Positions 34,574 through 43,125 of a stretch of DNA of 64,000 nt are shown piece after piece (position 1 is the first letter of the stretch; the number at the start of each line of letters is the position of its first letter). The translations under genes were made by a program, and so were the position numbers. A model generated the notes under the pieces. The model had not been told where the DNA came from, ran no database searches, and was given only the letters and a program-made list of their open reading frames with translations. This stretch comes from Cognatiyoonia sp965661665 (GTDB taxonomy: Bacteria; Pseudomonadota; Alphaproteobacteria; Rhodobacterales; Rhodobacteraceae), in NCBI RefSeq assembly GCF_965661665.1, contig NZ_CBFIEO010000003.1:102593-166592 (forward strand). The letters run 5' to 3'.

Positions 34574-36235
34574 TCAGCTGTCGTCGCACCACCGATTGAC
34601 GATCGGATATCTGCGATCCAGCCAGAACGCACGATCCGACAACCGTGTTCCCGGTGCCGATTGGAAGCGCTTGTATTCGCTGCTGTAAAGCAGGTGCTCG
34701 ACCCGCCTCACCGTCTCACGGTCAAACCCAGCCTCGACACATTCGGCCACTGATTTCTCCTGATCGACAAGCATCTCTAAGATCCCATCGAGCACATCAT
34801 ATGGCGGCAATGAATCCTCATCTTTTTGATCATGTCGCAATTCTGCCGTCGGTGGCTTATCAATAATCGACACTGGAATGACTTCCCCCGCGGGGGCCAA
34901 CATCCAAGGACGATGGTTGTCATTCCGCCACCGGCAGATGTCAAAAACCCGCGTTTTGTAAAGGTCTTTGATCGGGTTATATCCGCCTGACATATCGCCA
35001 TAAATCGTCGCATATCCCACCGCGACTTCGGATTTGTTGCCAGTTGTCAGCAACATTTCGCCGAACTTGTTGGATTGCGCCATCAGCAACAGCCCACGCA
35101 GGCGCGATTGGATGTTTTCCTCGGTCAGTCCTTCTTCCAAGCCTTCAAACAGCGGCGCAAGCGCTGCCGTGACCGCTGCGCGCGGTCCTGCGATGGAAAC
35201 CGTGTCTAACCGGCAACCCAGCTCATCGACCACCGACTGCGCGTCGTCGAGGGAGGCTTGCGATGTGTACTCAGATGGCAGCATCACGCAGCGCACGTTC
35301 CCCGGCCCCAAGGCGTCTGCCGCGATTGTCGCCACGATCGCGCTGTCGATCCCGCCAGACAGCCCCAGCAAGACCTTTTGAAAGCCTGTTTTACGCATGT
35401 AATCGCGCAGCGACTCGACCATGGCGCGGTAGTCTTGTTCCAGGTCGGACGGCAACAAACCACGAACCGCTTCTTTTGCCGTCCAGCCATCATCGCCACG
35501 GTGGAAATCCACATGGACCACTGCTTCGTCAAAAACCGGCAGTTGCACAGCAAGTTTGCCTGATCGGTTCAAGACAAACGAGCCACCATCGAAAATCTGA
35601 TCGTCCTGACCGCCCACCATGTTGAGATAGACCAACGGCACATCATTCTCGACCACGCGGCCGACCATGTTCATCAAACGGATCGGGAATTTGTTGCGGA
35701 AATAAGGGGAGCCATTGGGCACCAACAATAACTCAGCCCCAGCCTCAACCATCGCCTCGCACACGTCTGGGTACCAAGCATCCTCGCAAATCGGCGAACC
35801 AATACGTGGACCATTGTTCCCAACAGCATAGGGCCCTGAGATGTCGCCGCGATTGAACAGCCGCACTTCGTCGAACACGTTGAAATTCGGCAAGAAATGC
35901 TTGTCCATCCGACTGACAATTTCGCCGTTTTTCAGGACAAAGTATGAATTGTGCAACTTCTCACCGTTCTGAAACGGCGCACCAATGGTCAGCATGGGGC
36001 CATTTAAGATTGCTTTAGCAAGTTCTTGCAAATGCACCAACGCATCAGCCACAAAGGCTGGCTTCTGAACCAGATCCTGCGCTTGGTATCCCGTCAAGAA
36101 CATCTCTGGCAAGGCGACGAGATCGGACCCGGCAGCCTTCCCTTCTTCCCACGCTTTCAACGCTTTCGCGCAATTGCCCGCAAAATCCCCAACGGTGGGG
36201 TTCAATTGGGCCATTGTCAGCCGAAATGTGTCCAT
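34574..36235 (-). CDS. nadE: glutamine-dependent NAD+ synthetase
   Basis: Converts nicotinate adenine dinucleotide to NAD+ using glutamine. The N-terminal nitrilase-type glutaminase domain (1-260) has the triad in LPEMFLTGYQ (Glu), DKHFLPNFNVF (Lys) and GSPICEDAWYPD (Cys). The C-terminal synthetase domain has the PP-loop LLGLSGGIDSAIVA near 290 and LLTTGNKSEVAVGY near 395. Length 553 residues from ATG 36235 (MDTFRLTMAQLNPTVGD); the frame is open to 36286 without homology. Confidence 0.95.
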   Translation of the reverse strand: MDTFRLTMAQLNPTVGDFAGNCAKALKAWEEGKAAGSDLVALPEMFLTGYQAQDLVQKPAFVADALVHLQELAKAILNGPMLTIGAPFQNGEKLHNSYFVLKNGEIVSRMDKHFLPNFNVFDEVRLFNRGDISGPYAVGNNGPRIGSPICEDAWYPDVCEAMVEAGAELLLVPNGSPYFRNKFPIRLMNMVGRVVENDVPLVYLNMVGGQDDQIFDGGSFVLNRSGKLAVQLPVFDEAVVHVDFHRGDDGWTAKEAVRGLLPSDLEQDYRAMVESLRDYMRKTGFQKVLLGLSGGIDSAIVATIAADALGPGNVRCVMLPSEYTSQASLDDAQSVVDELGCRLDTVSIAGPRAAVTAALAPLFEGLEEGLTEENIQSRLRGLLLMAQSNKFGEMLLTTGNKSEVAVGYATIYGDMSGGYNPIKDLYKTRVFDICRWRNDNHRPWMLAPAGEVIPVSIIDKPPTAELRHDQKDEDSLPPYDVLDGILEMLVDQEKSVAECVEAGFDRETVRRVEHLLYSSEYKRFQSAPGTRLSDRAFWLDRRYPIVNRWCDDS

Positions 36236-36375
36236 GATCTGCTCTTCCTCACAGGCTTGTGTCTGATTTAGCAGACTGACGGCCAAGGGAAAGTCGATTG
36301 CGACTGTGCTAGCCGTTGTCAGAGCGAGATTGCTGGATTAACCTTCGTTCTTGAGAATAGTTCGGGAGTCTCATA

Positions 36376-37836
36376 GTGCGTTCGAAAGCGACGAGTCGTT
36401 TGGCCATTGCATTGATGCTTTCTGCTGGTGTTGCAGGCGCTCAAACCATTGAAATCAAACAATATGACGATGGCGGCGTCTATGAAGGAACATTCTTGAA
36501 CGGCAAGCAGCACGGCCAAGGTACGTACCGCCTCCCCAACGGATATGAATATACTGGCGAATGGTACGCGGGCGAGATTAGCGGCGAAGGTGTTGCACGC
36601 TTTCCCAACGGCTCCATCTACGAAGGCGCCTTTGCATCCGGCAAACCGAATGGCACAGGCAAGATCACCTTTGCCGACGGTGGCACATTCGAAGGCGACT
36701 GGGACCGCGGAAATATCACTGGCCGCGGTATTGCCAGTTACGCCAACGGCGTCACATATGACGGCGAATTCCGCAATGCGATGCATCACGGCACTGGGAC
36801 GCTCAAAAGCCCGACGGGATATGTTTACGAGGGCCCGTGGATCAACGGCGTGAAAGAAGGTGAAGGCCGGATCACCTACCCCGATGGCTCCATCTATGAA
36901 GGCATGCTTGAGAATGGCGAGCGGGATGGCGTCGGCACCATAAAAATGGCTGATGGGCTGATCTACACCGGTGATTGGGTAAACGGCCAAATCCAAGGAC
37001 GCGGAAAGCTGACACAGCCCAATGGCGACTTATACGAAGGGACTCTGGTATCCGGTCGTCGTCAAGGCAATGGCACAGTGACCTACGCGAATGGTGACAT
37101 CTACACCGGCGGCTTTGCAGACGACAAACGGCACGGTCAGGGCACGTTCCAAGGCTCAGACGGGTATCTTTACGCAGGGGCTTGGGTCAATGGCCAGATC
37201 GAAGGCCAAGGTGAAGTGACCTACCCCGACGGCTCAGTCTATGTGGGATCATTCAAGGCTGATCTCGCAGATGGTGACGGCAAAATCACTTACCCAGACG
37301 GCTCCAGCTATGAAGGAAGCTGGCAGAATGGTGTGATCAATGGCGCTGGGAAAGCCATTTATTCCAATGAGTTGGTCTATGAGGGTGAATTTCTGAACGC
37401 CAAAAACCACGGCAAAGGGACCATGACCTACGCCGATGGATACACCTACTCCGGCGATTGGGCAGAAGGTCAGCGCGACGGCAAAGGCATGGCGACCTAC
37501 GCTGATGGCACGGTCTACGAAGGCGGGTTTGCCAAGGGCCAGCGTCACGGCACTGGCACGATCACCCTGCCCGATGGGTTCACCTACACTGGCGACTGGT
37601 TGGAAGGCGAGATCAGCGGCGTCGGTGTTGCGACCTACGCAAATGGTGATGTCTACGAGGGCCGCTTCGTCCGCGGGCGGCGCCAAGGGCCTGGTACGAT
37701 GCGGTATGCAACGGGTGAGCAAGCAACAGGTGATTGGGCAGATGGCGCCCTACTACCCGGCGGAACGACAACGCCGAAACCGGGAACCGAGCCAGAAGCA
37801 GGCCCCGAAGCGACCGAAACCGAAAACACGCAATAA
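36376..37836 (+). CDS. exported MORN-repeat protein
   Basis: A 486-residue protein with a signal peptide (SRLAIALMLSAGVAGAQ, cleaved near 23). From about residue 33 to 455 it consists of roughly 18 MORN repeats of 23 residues, each of the form YEGxFxNGxxHGxGTxxxxDG. A Pro/Glu/Thr-rich tail ends the protein. MORN repeats make long beta-hairpin rods and often bind lipid or act as scaffolds; the bacterial exported forms have no settled role. Start is GTG at 36376, with GGGAG 8 bases upstream. It is convergent with the photolyase gene, with no gap between stop codons. Confidence 0.88.
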   Translation: MRSKATSRLAIALMLSAGVAGAQTIEIKQYDDGGVYEGTFLNGKQHGQGTYRLPNGYEYTGEWYAGEISGEGVARFPNGSIYEGAFASGKPNGTGKITFADGGTFEGDWDRGNITGRGIASYANGVTYDGEFRNAMHHGTGTLKSPTGYVYEGPWINGVKEGEGRITYPDGSIYEGMLENGERDGVGTIKMADGLIYTGDWVNGQIQGRGKLTQPNGDLYEGTLVSGRRQGNGTVTYANGDIYTGGFADDKRHGQGTFQGSDGYLYAGAWVNGQIEGQGEVTYPDGSVYVGSFKADLADGDGKITYPDGSSYEGSWQNGVINGAGKAIYSNELVYEGEFLNAKNHGKGTMTYADGYTYSGDWAEGQRDGKGMATYADGTVYEGGFAKGQRHGTGTITLPDGFTYTGDWLEGEISGVGVATYANGDVYEGRFVRGRRQGPGTMRYATGEQATGDWADGALLPGGTTTPKPGTEPEAGPEATETENTQ

Positions 37837-39363
37837 TCAGACGGTTTCGCCCGCATCCATCCGCGCAAGCCACGTTTCCGCATCGCTCAAAACCGTCTTG
37901 CGGCGCTCTTCATTCATCATGTCCCAGACGCGGTACATTTGCGCCATCCGCGGATTGCCGCGGAACTTGTCTTCGTGCCGGAGCAGAAACTGCCAATAGA
38001 GCACATTAAACGGACAGGCATCCGGTCCGGTTTTGACCTTCACCTTGTAAGAGCAAGATTTGCAGTAGTTCGACATCTTGTCGATATAATTGCCGCTACT
38101 AACATAAGGCTTTGACGCAACAACGCCGCCGTCGGCAAACTGGCTCATACCAATCACATTTGGCGCTTCGACCCATTCGAACGCATCGGCGTAGACAGCC
38201 AGATACCATTCGTGAACTTGGTAAGGATCAATCCCAGCCAATAGCGCGAAATTGCCCGTTACCATCAGCCGTTGGATGTGGTGGGCGTAGGCCTCCCGCT
38301 CCGTCTGGCCGACCGCATCCTCTATGCAAGCCATCCACGTCTTCTTGCCCCAGAACATGCCGGGCAAATCACGCGAATGGCCCAGCCCGTTTCGGTTCAC
38401 GTAGTCGCGGCCTTCGAGTAAATAAATCCCGCGTACGTACTCACGCCAGCCGATGATTTGACGGATAAACCCTTCGGCTGCGTTGATTGGCGCGCCACCG
38501 TTTTTCCACGCCTCTTCAACGGCTTGGCAGACTTCTAGCGGATCAAGAAGGCCGATGTTGATGTAGAGCCCGATATGCGCGTGATAGAGGTGCGGCTGCC
38601 CAAGAACCATCGCATCTTGGAAATCTCCGAACTGGGGCAGACCATATTTGATCCAATGGGTCAGGTGCTCATTGGCTTGCTCAGCATCAGTCGCAAACCA
38701 GAACGGGCGCAGATCGCCGAAATTGTCGCCAAACCTGTCTTCGACAAGATTCAAGACATCCTCAACAGTCCCATCGACTTCAAACCGCAAGGGCCCTTCA
38801 AATGTGATCTCTTTCGGCGGGGCTTTGCGGTTGTCGTGGTCAAAGTTCCATTGTCCACCGGCTGGCTGGTCGCCATCCATCATCAGATCAGTTTTGCGGC
38901 GCATATCGCGGTAGAAATACTCCATCCGCAGCTGTTTGCGCCCCTCAGCCCAAGACTGAAATTCTTGATCCGTCGCGATAAATCGATCGTCCGGCAGGGT
39001 TGTGACGGTCAGCGGTAGGTTTGCCAGATCGTCAGTCACGCGCCATTCGCCGGCTTGGGTGCAGATCACCTCTGACGTCCCAACTTCCTCTGCAGTTCTA
39101 AGCAACGCCTCAGAAATGGTCTTGGGTGCCTTTTCGTCGTCGAGGAGATAGTACCGAACGGTCCACCCCTCACCGCGCAAACGGTCCGCAAACTTGCGCA
39201 TCGCGGCAAAGATGAGGGCGATCTTCTTGGGGTGGTGTGGGACATACTCCGCCTCGCCCAGCGCTTCGGCCATGACCACAACATCCGACGATGGATCTGC
39301 CTCACACAGTGCGGAAAGGTTCGGGGAGAGTTGGTCTCCCAGCACCAAAACAAGCTTCACCAT
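37837..39363 (-). CDS. FeS bacterial cryptochrome/(6-4) photolyase
   Basis: A 508-residue member of the FeS-BCP group (PhrB/CryB type), which repairs (6-4) photoproducts or senses blue light with FAD, a lumazine antenna and a 4Fe-4S cluster. The N-terminal antenna domain starts KLVLVLGDQLSPN. Cluster cysteines: WMACIEDAVG, then NYCKSCSYKVKVKTGPDACPF (CxxC and C). FAD-domain blocks NFALLAGIDPYQVHEWYLAV and MSQFADGG are present. It overlaps the upstream SDR gene by 7 bases, so the two are a coupled operon, a combination also sensible for light-damage response. Confidence 0.92.
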   Translation of the reverse strand: MVKLVLVLGDQLSPNLSALCEADPSSDVVVMAEALGEAEYVPHHPKKIALIFAAMRKFADRLRGEGWTVRYYLLDDEKAPKTISEALLRTAEEVGTSEVICTQAGEWRVTDDLANLPLTVTTLPDDRFIATDQEFQSWAEGRKQLRMEYFYRDMRRKTDLMMDGDQPAGGQWNFDHDNRKAPPKEITFEGPLRFEVDGTVEDVLNLVEDRFGDNFGDLRPFWFATDAEQANEHLTHWIKYGLPQFGDFQDAMVLGQPHLYHAHIGLYINIGLLDPLEVCQAVEEAWKNGGAPINAAEGFIRQIIGWREYVRGIYLLEGRDYVNRNGLGHSRDLPGMFWGKKTWMACIEDAVGQTEREAYAHHIQRLMVTGNFALLAGIDPYQVHEWYLAVYADAFEWVEAPNVIGMSQFADGGVVASKPYVSSGNYIDKMSNYCKSCSYKVKVKTGPDACPFNVLYWQFLLRHEDKFRGNPRMAQMYRVWDMMNEERRKTVLSDAETWLARMDAGETV

Positions 39364-40016
39364 GGGATTTCCGCTCCTGAGTAGTCGAAGAAACCACCGC
39401 TTTGGTCCGGCGAAAGACCAAGCAGCACATCGAAAAGGTTTTTGGCGGCTTCCGGCGCGGGCGCGGTTTTGTAATGCCCCGCGTAGCGTACGGTGAACGG
39501 TGTTTCAACGGTTCCGGGATGGAGTGAGACGCAGACCGATCCTTTGTGCGTGCGCGCAAACTCGATCGACGCGCCGCGAACAATCTGATTGAGTGCGGAT
39601 TTCGACGCACGGTAACTGTGCCAGCCGCCGATCCTGTTGTCGCCGATTGATCCGACGCGGGCGGATAAGACGCCAACGCGCGGGGTATTTGCCAACTTTG
39701 GGCCAAGCTTTGAAAGAATGAGCGCGGGACCGATGGCATTGACCGCGAAAACATCGGCCATTTGGTCGGCGGTGATGGCGCTCAATGACTTTTCTGGCGC
39801 TCCGTCAGCGGTATTTAGCACGCCCGTCGCGATGAAAACGACATCAAATGGCCCTTTGAGATCATCAACCGCCGTTTGGACACTGTTCACATTGGTCACA
39901 TCCAAACCGTCCCCAGATCGGGACAGCGTGACACACTCCGCACCGCGGGACCGCACCTCGGCCGCCAAAGCTGCGCCAATCCCGCCGGATGCGCCGATGA
40001 TCAAAGCTCTTTCCAT
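39357..40016 (-). CDS. SDR-family oxidoreductase (C-factor/CsgA-like)
   Basis: A 219-residue short-chain dehydrogenase/reductase. The cofactor motif ALIIGASGGIGAALAAEV sits at the N-terminus; VFIATGVLNT corresponds to the NNAG region, here altered; the active-site pattern is SHYRASKSALNQ-like (WHSYRASKSALN). The substrate is unknown. The start ATG 40016 is preferred to the longer open frame because it gives the canonical Rossmann start. The gene is upstream of and overlaps the photolyase gene. Confidence 0.85.
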   Translation of the reverse strand: MERALIIGASGGIGAALAAEVRSRGAECVTLSRSGDGLDVTNVNSVQTAVDDLKGPFDVVFIATGVLNTADGAPEKSLSAITADQMADVFAVNAIGPALILSKLGPKLANTPRVGVLSARVGSIGDNRIGGWHSYRASKSALNQIVRGASIEFARTHKGSVCVSLHPGTVETPFTVRYAGHYKTAPAPEAAKNLFDVLLGLSPDQSGGFFDYSGAEIPW

Positions 40017-40129
40017 GCGTCGTGAGATAGCGGGCAACGACGCCTTGGCCAGACCAATCACGGGCAACATTTTCGCGGCACTCTAGAAAGATCGCCCAAA
40101 AAACCGCTTTTAACCTGAAATTTGCCCGC

Positions 40130-40135
40130 TATAGT
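40130..40135 (+). promoter_or_regulatory. probable -10 box of the leuA leader transcript
   Basis: TATAGT lies 7 bases before the ATG of the leucine-rich leader ORF, so transcription would start at or next to that ATG and make a leaderless leader peptide. The -35 region 17 bases upstream (TTTTAA-like) is weak. Confidence 0.45.
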
Positions 40136-40142
40136 CTCGCGC

Positions 40143-40214
40143 ATGACAGCACAGGTGCATATCCGCACGGCATCGCCGCTTGCCCTAGCAGAGCTTCTCC
40201 TTAGCAGCCTCTGA
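40143..40214 (+). CDS. leuL: leucine-rich leader peptide of leuA
   Basis: A 23-codon ORF, too short for most gene finders: after MTAQVHIRTASP it encodes LALAELLLSSL and stops at TGA. Six of the last eleven residues are leucine, three of them in a row, which is the mark of a ribosome-mediated attenuator sensing Leu-tRNA. No Shine-Dalgarno precedes it; instead a -10 box 7 bases upstream suggests that the mRNA begins with the AUG, as known for trpL of Sinorhizobium. The last leucine codon and the stop lie within the first arm of a strong hairpin. Confidence 0.7.
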   Translation: MTAQVHIRTASPLALAELLLSSL

Positions 40215-40257
40215 GCGTGCCTTTTGGCGCGACCGCTCAGAGGGGACCAGCGCCAAA
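40208..40257 (+). promoter_or_regulatory. alternative hairpins of the leuA attenuator
   Basis: CCTCTGAGCG (40208-40217) pairs perfectly with CGCTCAGAGG (40234-40243). A second pair, TTTGGCGC (40223-40230) with GCGCCAAA (40250-40257), crosses the first, so only one can form in a simple fold. The first arm overlaps the end of the leader ORF. No U-run follows either hairpin, so premature termination may be Rho-dependent, or control may act on leuA translation 28 bases downstream. Confidence 0.6.
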
Positions 40258-40284
40258 GATCACAAACGCTAAGGACACCAGAAG

Positions 40285-41844
40285 ATGACCGACCAAGTAC
40301 TGATTTTTGACACGACGCTGCGCGACGGCGAACAGTCGCCCGGCGCGACGATGACGCATGAGGAAAAACTGGAAATCGCCCAGATGCTCGATGAAATGGG
40401 CGTCGATATTATCGAAGCCGGTTTTCCAATCGCGTCCGAAGGCGACTTTGCCGCTGTCACAGAGATTGCAAAGAACGCAGAGAACGCGACGATTTGCGGG
40501 TTGGCGCGCGCCAACTACAAAGACATCGACCGCTGTTGGGAGGCTGTGAAACACGCAAAATCCCCACGTATTCATACGTTTATCGGAACCTCGCCGCTGC
40601 ACCGTGCGATCCCAAACCTCGATATGGATCAGATGGCGGAGCGGATCCATGACACCGTGACCCATGCCCGCAACCTGTGCGAAAACGTACAGTGGTCACC
40701 AATGGATGCGACACGGACGGAGGAGGATTACCTCTGCCGCGTTGTTGAGATTGCGATCAAAGCTGGGGCCACGACCATCAACATCCCTGATACGGTGGGC
40801 TACACCGCCCCGATTGAATCTGCCGACCTTATCCGAATGCTCATCAATAAAGTGCCAGGCGCGGATGAGGTGATTTTCGCCACCCATTGTCACAATGACC
40901 TTGGGATGGCCACGGCCAACTCTTTAGCGGCAGTTGAAGGCGGCGCGCGTCAAATCGAATGCACCATCAACGGGTTGGGCGAACGCGCCGGCAACACCGC
41001 GCTGGAAGAGGTCGTGATGGCCTTGAAAGTGCGCCACGACATAATGCCGTACCATACGGGCATTAATACGACGAAGATCATGAACATCTCCCGCCGCGTG
41101 GCGATGGTTTCGGGCTTCCCTGTACAATTCAACAAAGCCATCGTCGGCAAGAACGCTTTCGCGCATGAGAGCGGCATCCACCAAGACGGCATGCTGAAGA
41201 ACGCTGAGACGTTCGAGATCATGCGCCCGCAAGACGTGGGCCTGTCCGGCACCTCCCTGCCCTTGGGCAAACACTCCGGCCGCGCCGCGCTGCGCTCAAA
41301 GCTGAAAGCCTTGGGATACGATCTGGCCGACAATCAGTTGAAGGACGTCTTTGTCCGGTTCAAGGATTTGGCGGACCGCAAAAAGGAAGTCTACGATGAC
41401 GACCTGATTGCTTTGATGCGGACCAACGAAGATGCCGAAGATCGCCTGAAGCTGAAATCGCTCAAGGTCATGTGCGGCACCGAAGGGCCCCAGACCGCAG
41501 ACATGGTGATGCTGATTGACGGTAAAGAAGCGAGCATAACAATGGAGGGCGATGGCCCCGTCGATGCCACCTTCAAGGCAATCAAAACGCTGATCGATCA
41601 CACAGCACGCTTGCAGCTTTATCAAGTGCACGCTGTGACCGAAGGCACTGACGCGCAAGCCACGGTTTCCGTCCGCATGGAAGAAGAAGGCCGGATCGCC
41701 ACGGGTCAATCAGCGGACACGGATACCGTCGTGGCGAGCGCCAAAGCCTACATCAACGCGCTCAACCGCCTGCTGGTGCGGCGCGAAAAATCGGAGCCTG
41801 GCTACGACACGAAAGGCGTCAGTTATAAGGATACAGGCGTCTAG
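40285..41844 (+). CDS. leuA: 2-isopropylmalate synthase
   Basis: First committed step of leucine synthesis: acetyl-CoA plus 2-oxoisovalerate. Length 519 residues, including the C-terminal allosteric domain (about 390-519) that binds leucine in feedback inhibition. Catalytic TIM barrel with FDTTLRDGEQSPGA near residue 10, the metal motif FATHCHNDLGMATAN near 200 and QIECTINGLGERAGN near 230. Preceded by a leucine-rich leader and alternative hairpins, so expression probably responds to Leu-tRNA charging. Followed by a clear terminator. Confidence 0.96.
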   Translation: MTDQVLIFDTTLRDGEQSPGATMTHEEKLEIAQMLDEMGVDIIEAGFPIASEGDFAAVTEIAKNAENATICGLARANYKDIDRCWEAVKHAKSPRIHTFIGTSPLHRAIPNLDMDQMAERIHDTVTHARNLCENVQWSPMDATRTEEDYLCRVVEIAIKAGATTINIPDTVGYTAPIESADLIRMLINKVPGADEVIFATHCHNDLGMATANSLAAVEGGARQIECTINGLGERAGNTALEEVVMALKVRHDIMPYHTGINTTKIMNISRRVAMVSGFPVQFNKAIVGKNAFAHESGIHQDGMLKNAETFEIMRPQDVGLSGTSLPLGKHSGRAALRSKLKALGYDLADNQLKDVFVRFKDLADRKKEVYDDDLIALMRTNEDAEDRLKLKSLKVMCGTEGPQTADMVMLIDGKEASITMEGDGPVDATFKAIKTLIDHTARLQLYQVHAVTEGTDAQATVSVRMEEEGRIATGQSADTDTVVASAKAYINALNRLLVRREKSEPGYDTKGVSYKDTGV

Positions 41845-41871
41845 CGGGCAGAAATGTTCGAATAATGCATG

Positions 41872-41895
41872 AAAGCGCGGTGTACCCGCGCTTTT
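41872..41895 (+). terminator. terminator of leuA
   Basis: AAAGCGCGG (41872-41880) pairs with CCGCGCTTT (41886-41894) and is followed by a short T stretch. It lies 28 bases past the leuA stop and isolates leuA from mreB. Confidence 0.8.
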
Positions 41896-42054
41896 GTCCC
41901 CAAATTCTGTAGGGTTTTTATAAGCGGTAAAATAGCGCCTGACGTTGAGGAAAGACCCCTTTCGCCACTGCCTTTCACCGCATATAAACGAATCCGAACC
42001 GTAACTTACGTTGGCGGACAACTTTTCAGCTTAAGGAACGGGAACCCCCAACTT

Positions 42055-43092
42055 ATGGCAATTTTTGGCAGTCTCTTTTCGTCTGACATGGCGATTGATT
42101 TGGGCACGGCGAACACGCTCGTCTATGTAAAAGGCCGCGGGGTGATCCTATCGGAACCGTCCGTTGTCGCCTACCATGTAAAGGACGGCCAAAAGAAGGT
42201 CTTGGCGGTCGGTGAAGACGCCAAGATGATGCTTGGTCGGACGCCCGGCAGTATCGAAGCCATCCGGCCGATGCGGGATGGCGTGATTGCCGACTTCGAC
42301 ACAGCGGAAGAGATGATCAAGCACTTCATCCGCAAAGTTGCGAAACGCTCTACTTTCTCAAAGCCCAAGATTATCGTTTGCGTCCCGCACGGCGCGACCC
42401 CTGTAGAGAAACGCGCCATTCGTCAGTCGGTTCTGTCCGCCGGCGCCCGCCGCGCGGGATTGATTGCGGAGCCTATCGCAGCTGCAATTGGTGCCGGAAT
42501 GCCCATCACGGACCCAACCGGCAGTATGGTCGTGGACATTGGCGGCGGTACGACCGAGGTCGCGGTTCTGTCCTTGGGTGACATTGTTTACGCCCGCTCC
42601 GTCCGCGTTGGTGGCGACCGCATGGATGAGGCGATCATCAACTACCTGCGCCGACAGCATAACCTGCTGATCGGGGAATCGACAGCTGAGCGGATCAAGA
42701 CATCTATCGGCACCGCGCGGATGCCTGATGATGGGCGCGGAAGCTCCATGCACATCCGTGGACGCGATTTGCTGAACGGTGTGCCGAAAGAAACCGAGAT
42801 TTCTCAAGCACAAGTGGCCGAAGCCTTGGCAGAACCGGTGCAGCAGATTTGCGAAGCGGTAATGACCGCTTTGGAGGCCACCCCACCCGACCTTGCCGCT
42901 GACATCGTTGACCGTGGCGTCATGCTCACTGGGGGCGGTGCGCTTCTGGGGCAGCTTGATCTTGCTTTGCGCGAACAAACGGGCCTTGCGATCTCCGTCG
43001 CGGACGAGTCACTCAATTGTGTGGCATTAGGCACTGGCAAGGCGCTTGAGTATGAAAAACAGCTGCGTCATGTGATAGACTACGAAAGCTGA
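42055..43092 (+). CDS. mreB: rod shape-determining protein MreB
   Basis: Actin-like filament protein that guides lateral wall synthesis under the inner membrane. Length 345 residues, exactly typical. Phosphate-1 motif MAIDLGTANTLVYVKG near residue 12, VCVPHGATPVEKRAIRQS, phosphate-2 motif MVVDIGGGTTEVAVLSLG near 160 and the adenosine motif MLTGGGALLGQLD near 290. The frame is open to 41869, but the family start MAIFGSLFSSD at 42055 is clear. It heads mreBCD-mrdA-rodA; the 160 bases before it hold the operon promoter (a TAAAAT box at 41938-41943 is a weak candidate). Confidence 0.96.
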   Translation: MAIFGSLFSSDMAIDLGTANTLVYVKGRGVILSEPSVVAYHVKDGQKKVLAVGEDAKMMLGRTPGSIEAIRPMRDGVIADFDTAEEMIKHFIRKVAKRSTFSKPKIIVCVPHGATPVEKRAIRQSVLSAGARRAGLIAEPIAAAIGAGMPITDPTGSMVVDIGGGTTEVAVLSLGDIVYARSVRVGGDRMDEAIINYLRRQHNLLIGESTAERIKTSIGTARMPDDGRGSSMHIRGRDLLNGVPKETEISQAQVAEALAEPVQQICEAVMTALEATPPDLAADIVDRGVMLTGGGALLGQLDLALREQTGLAISVADESLNCVALGTGKALEYEKQLRHVIDYES

Positions 43093-43125
43093 TAGCCGAT
43101 TTAACAGGACCGAGGACATCTGACC

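Noticed and set aside
36470..37740. Tandem DNA repeat array
   Set aside because: The periodicity of 69 bases comes from MORN protein repeats; the nucleotide copies differ too much to be a satellite.
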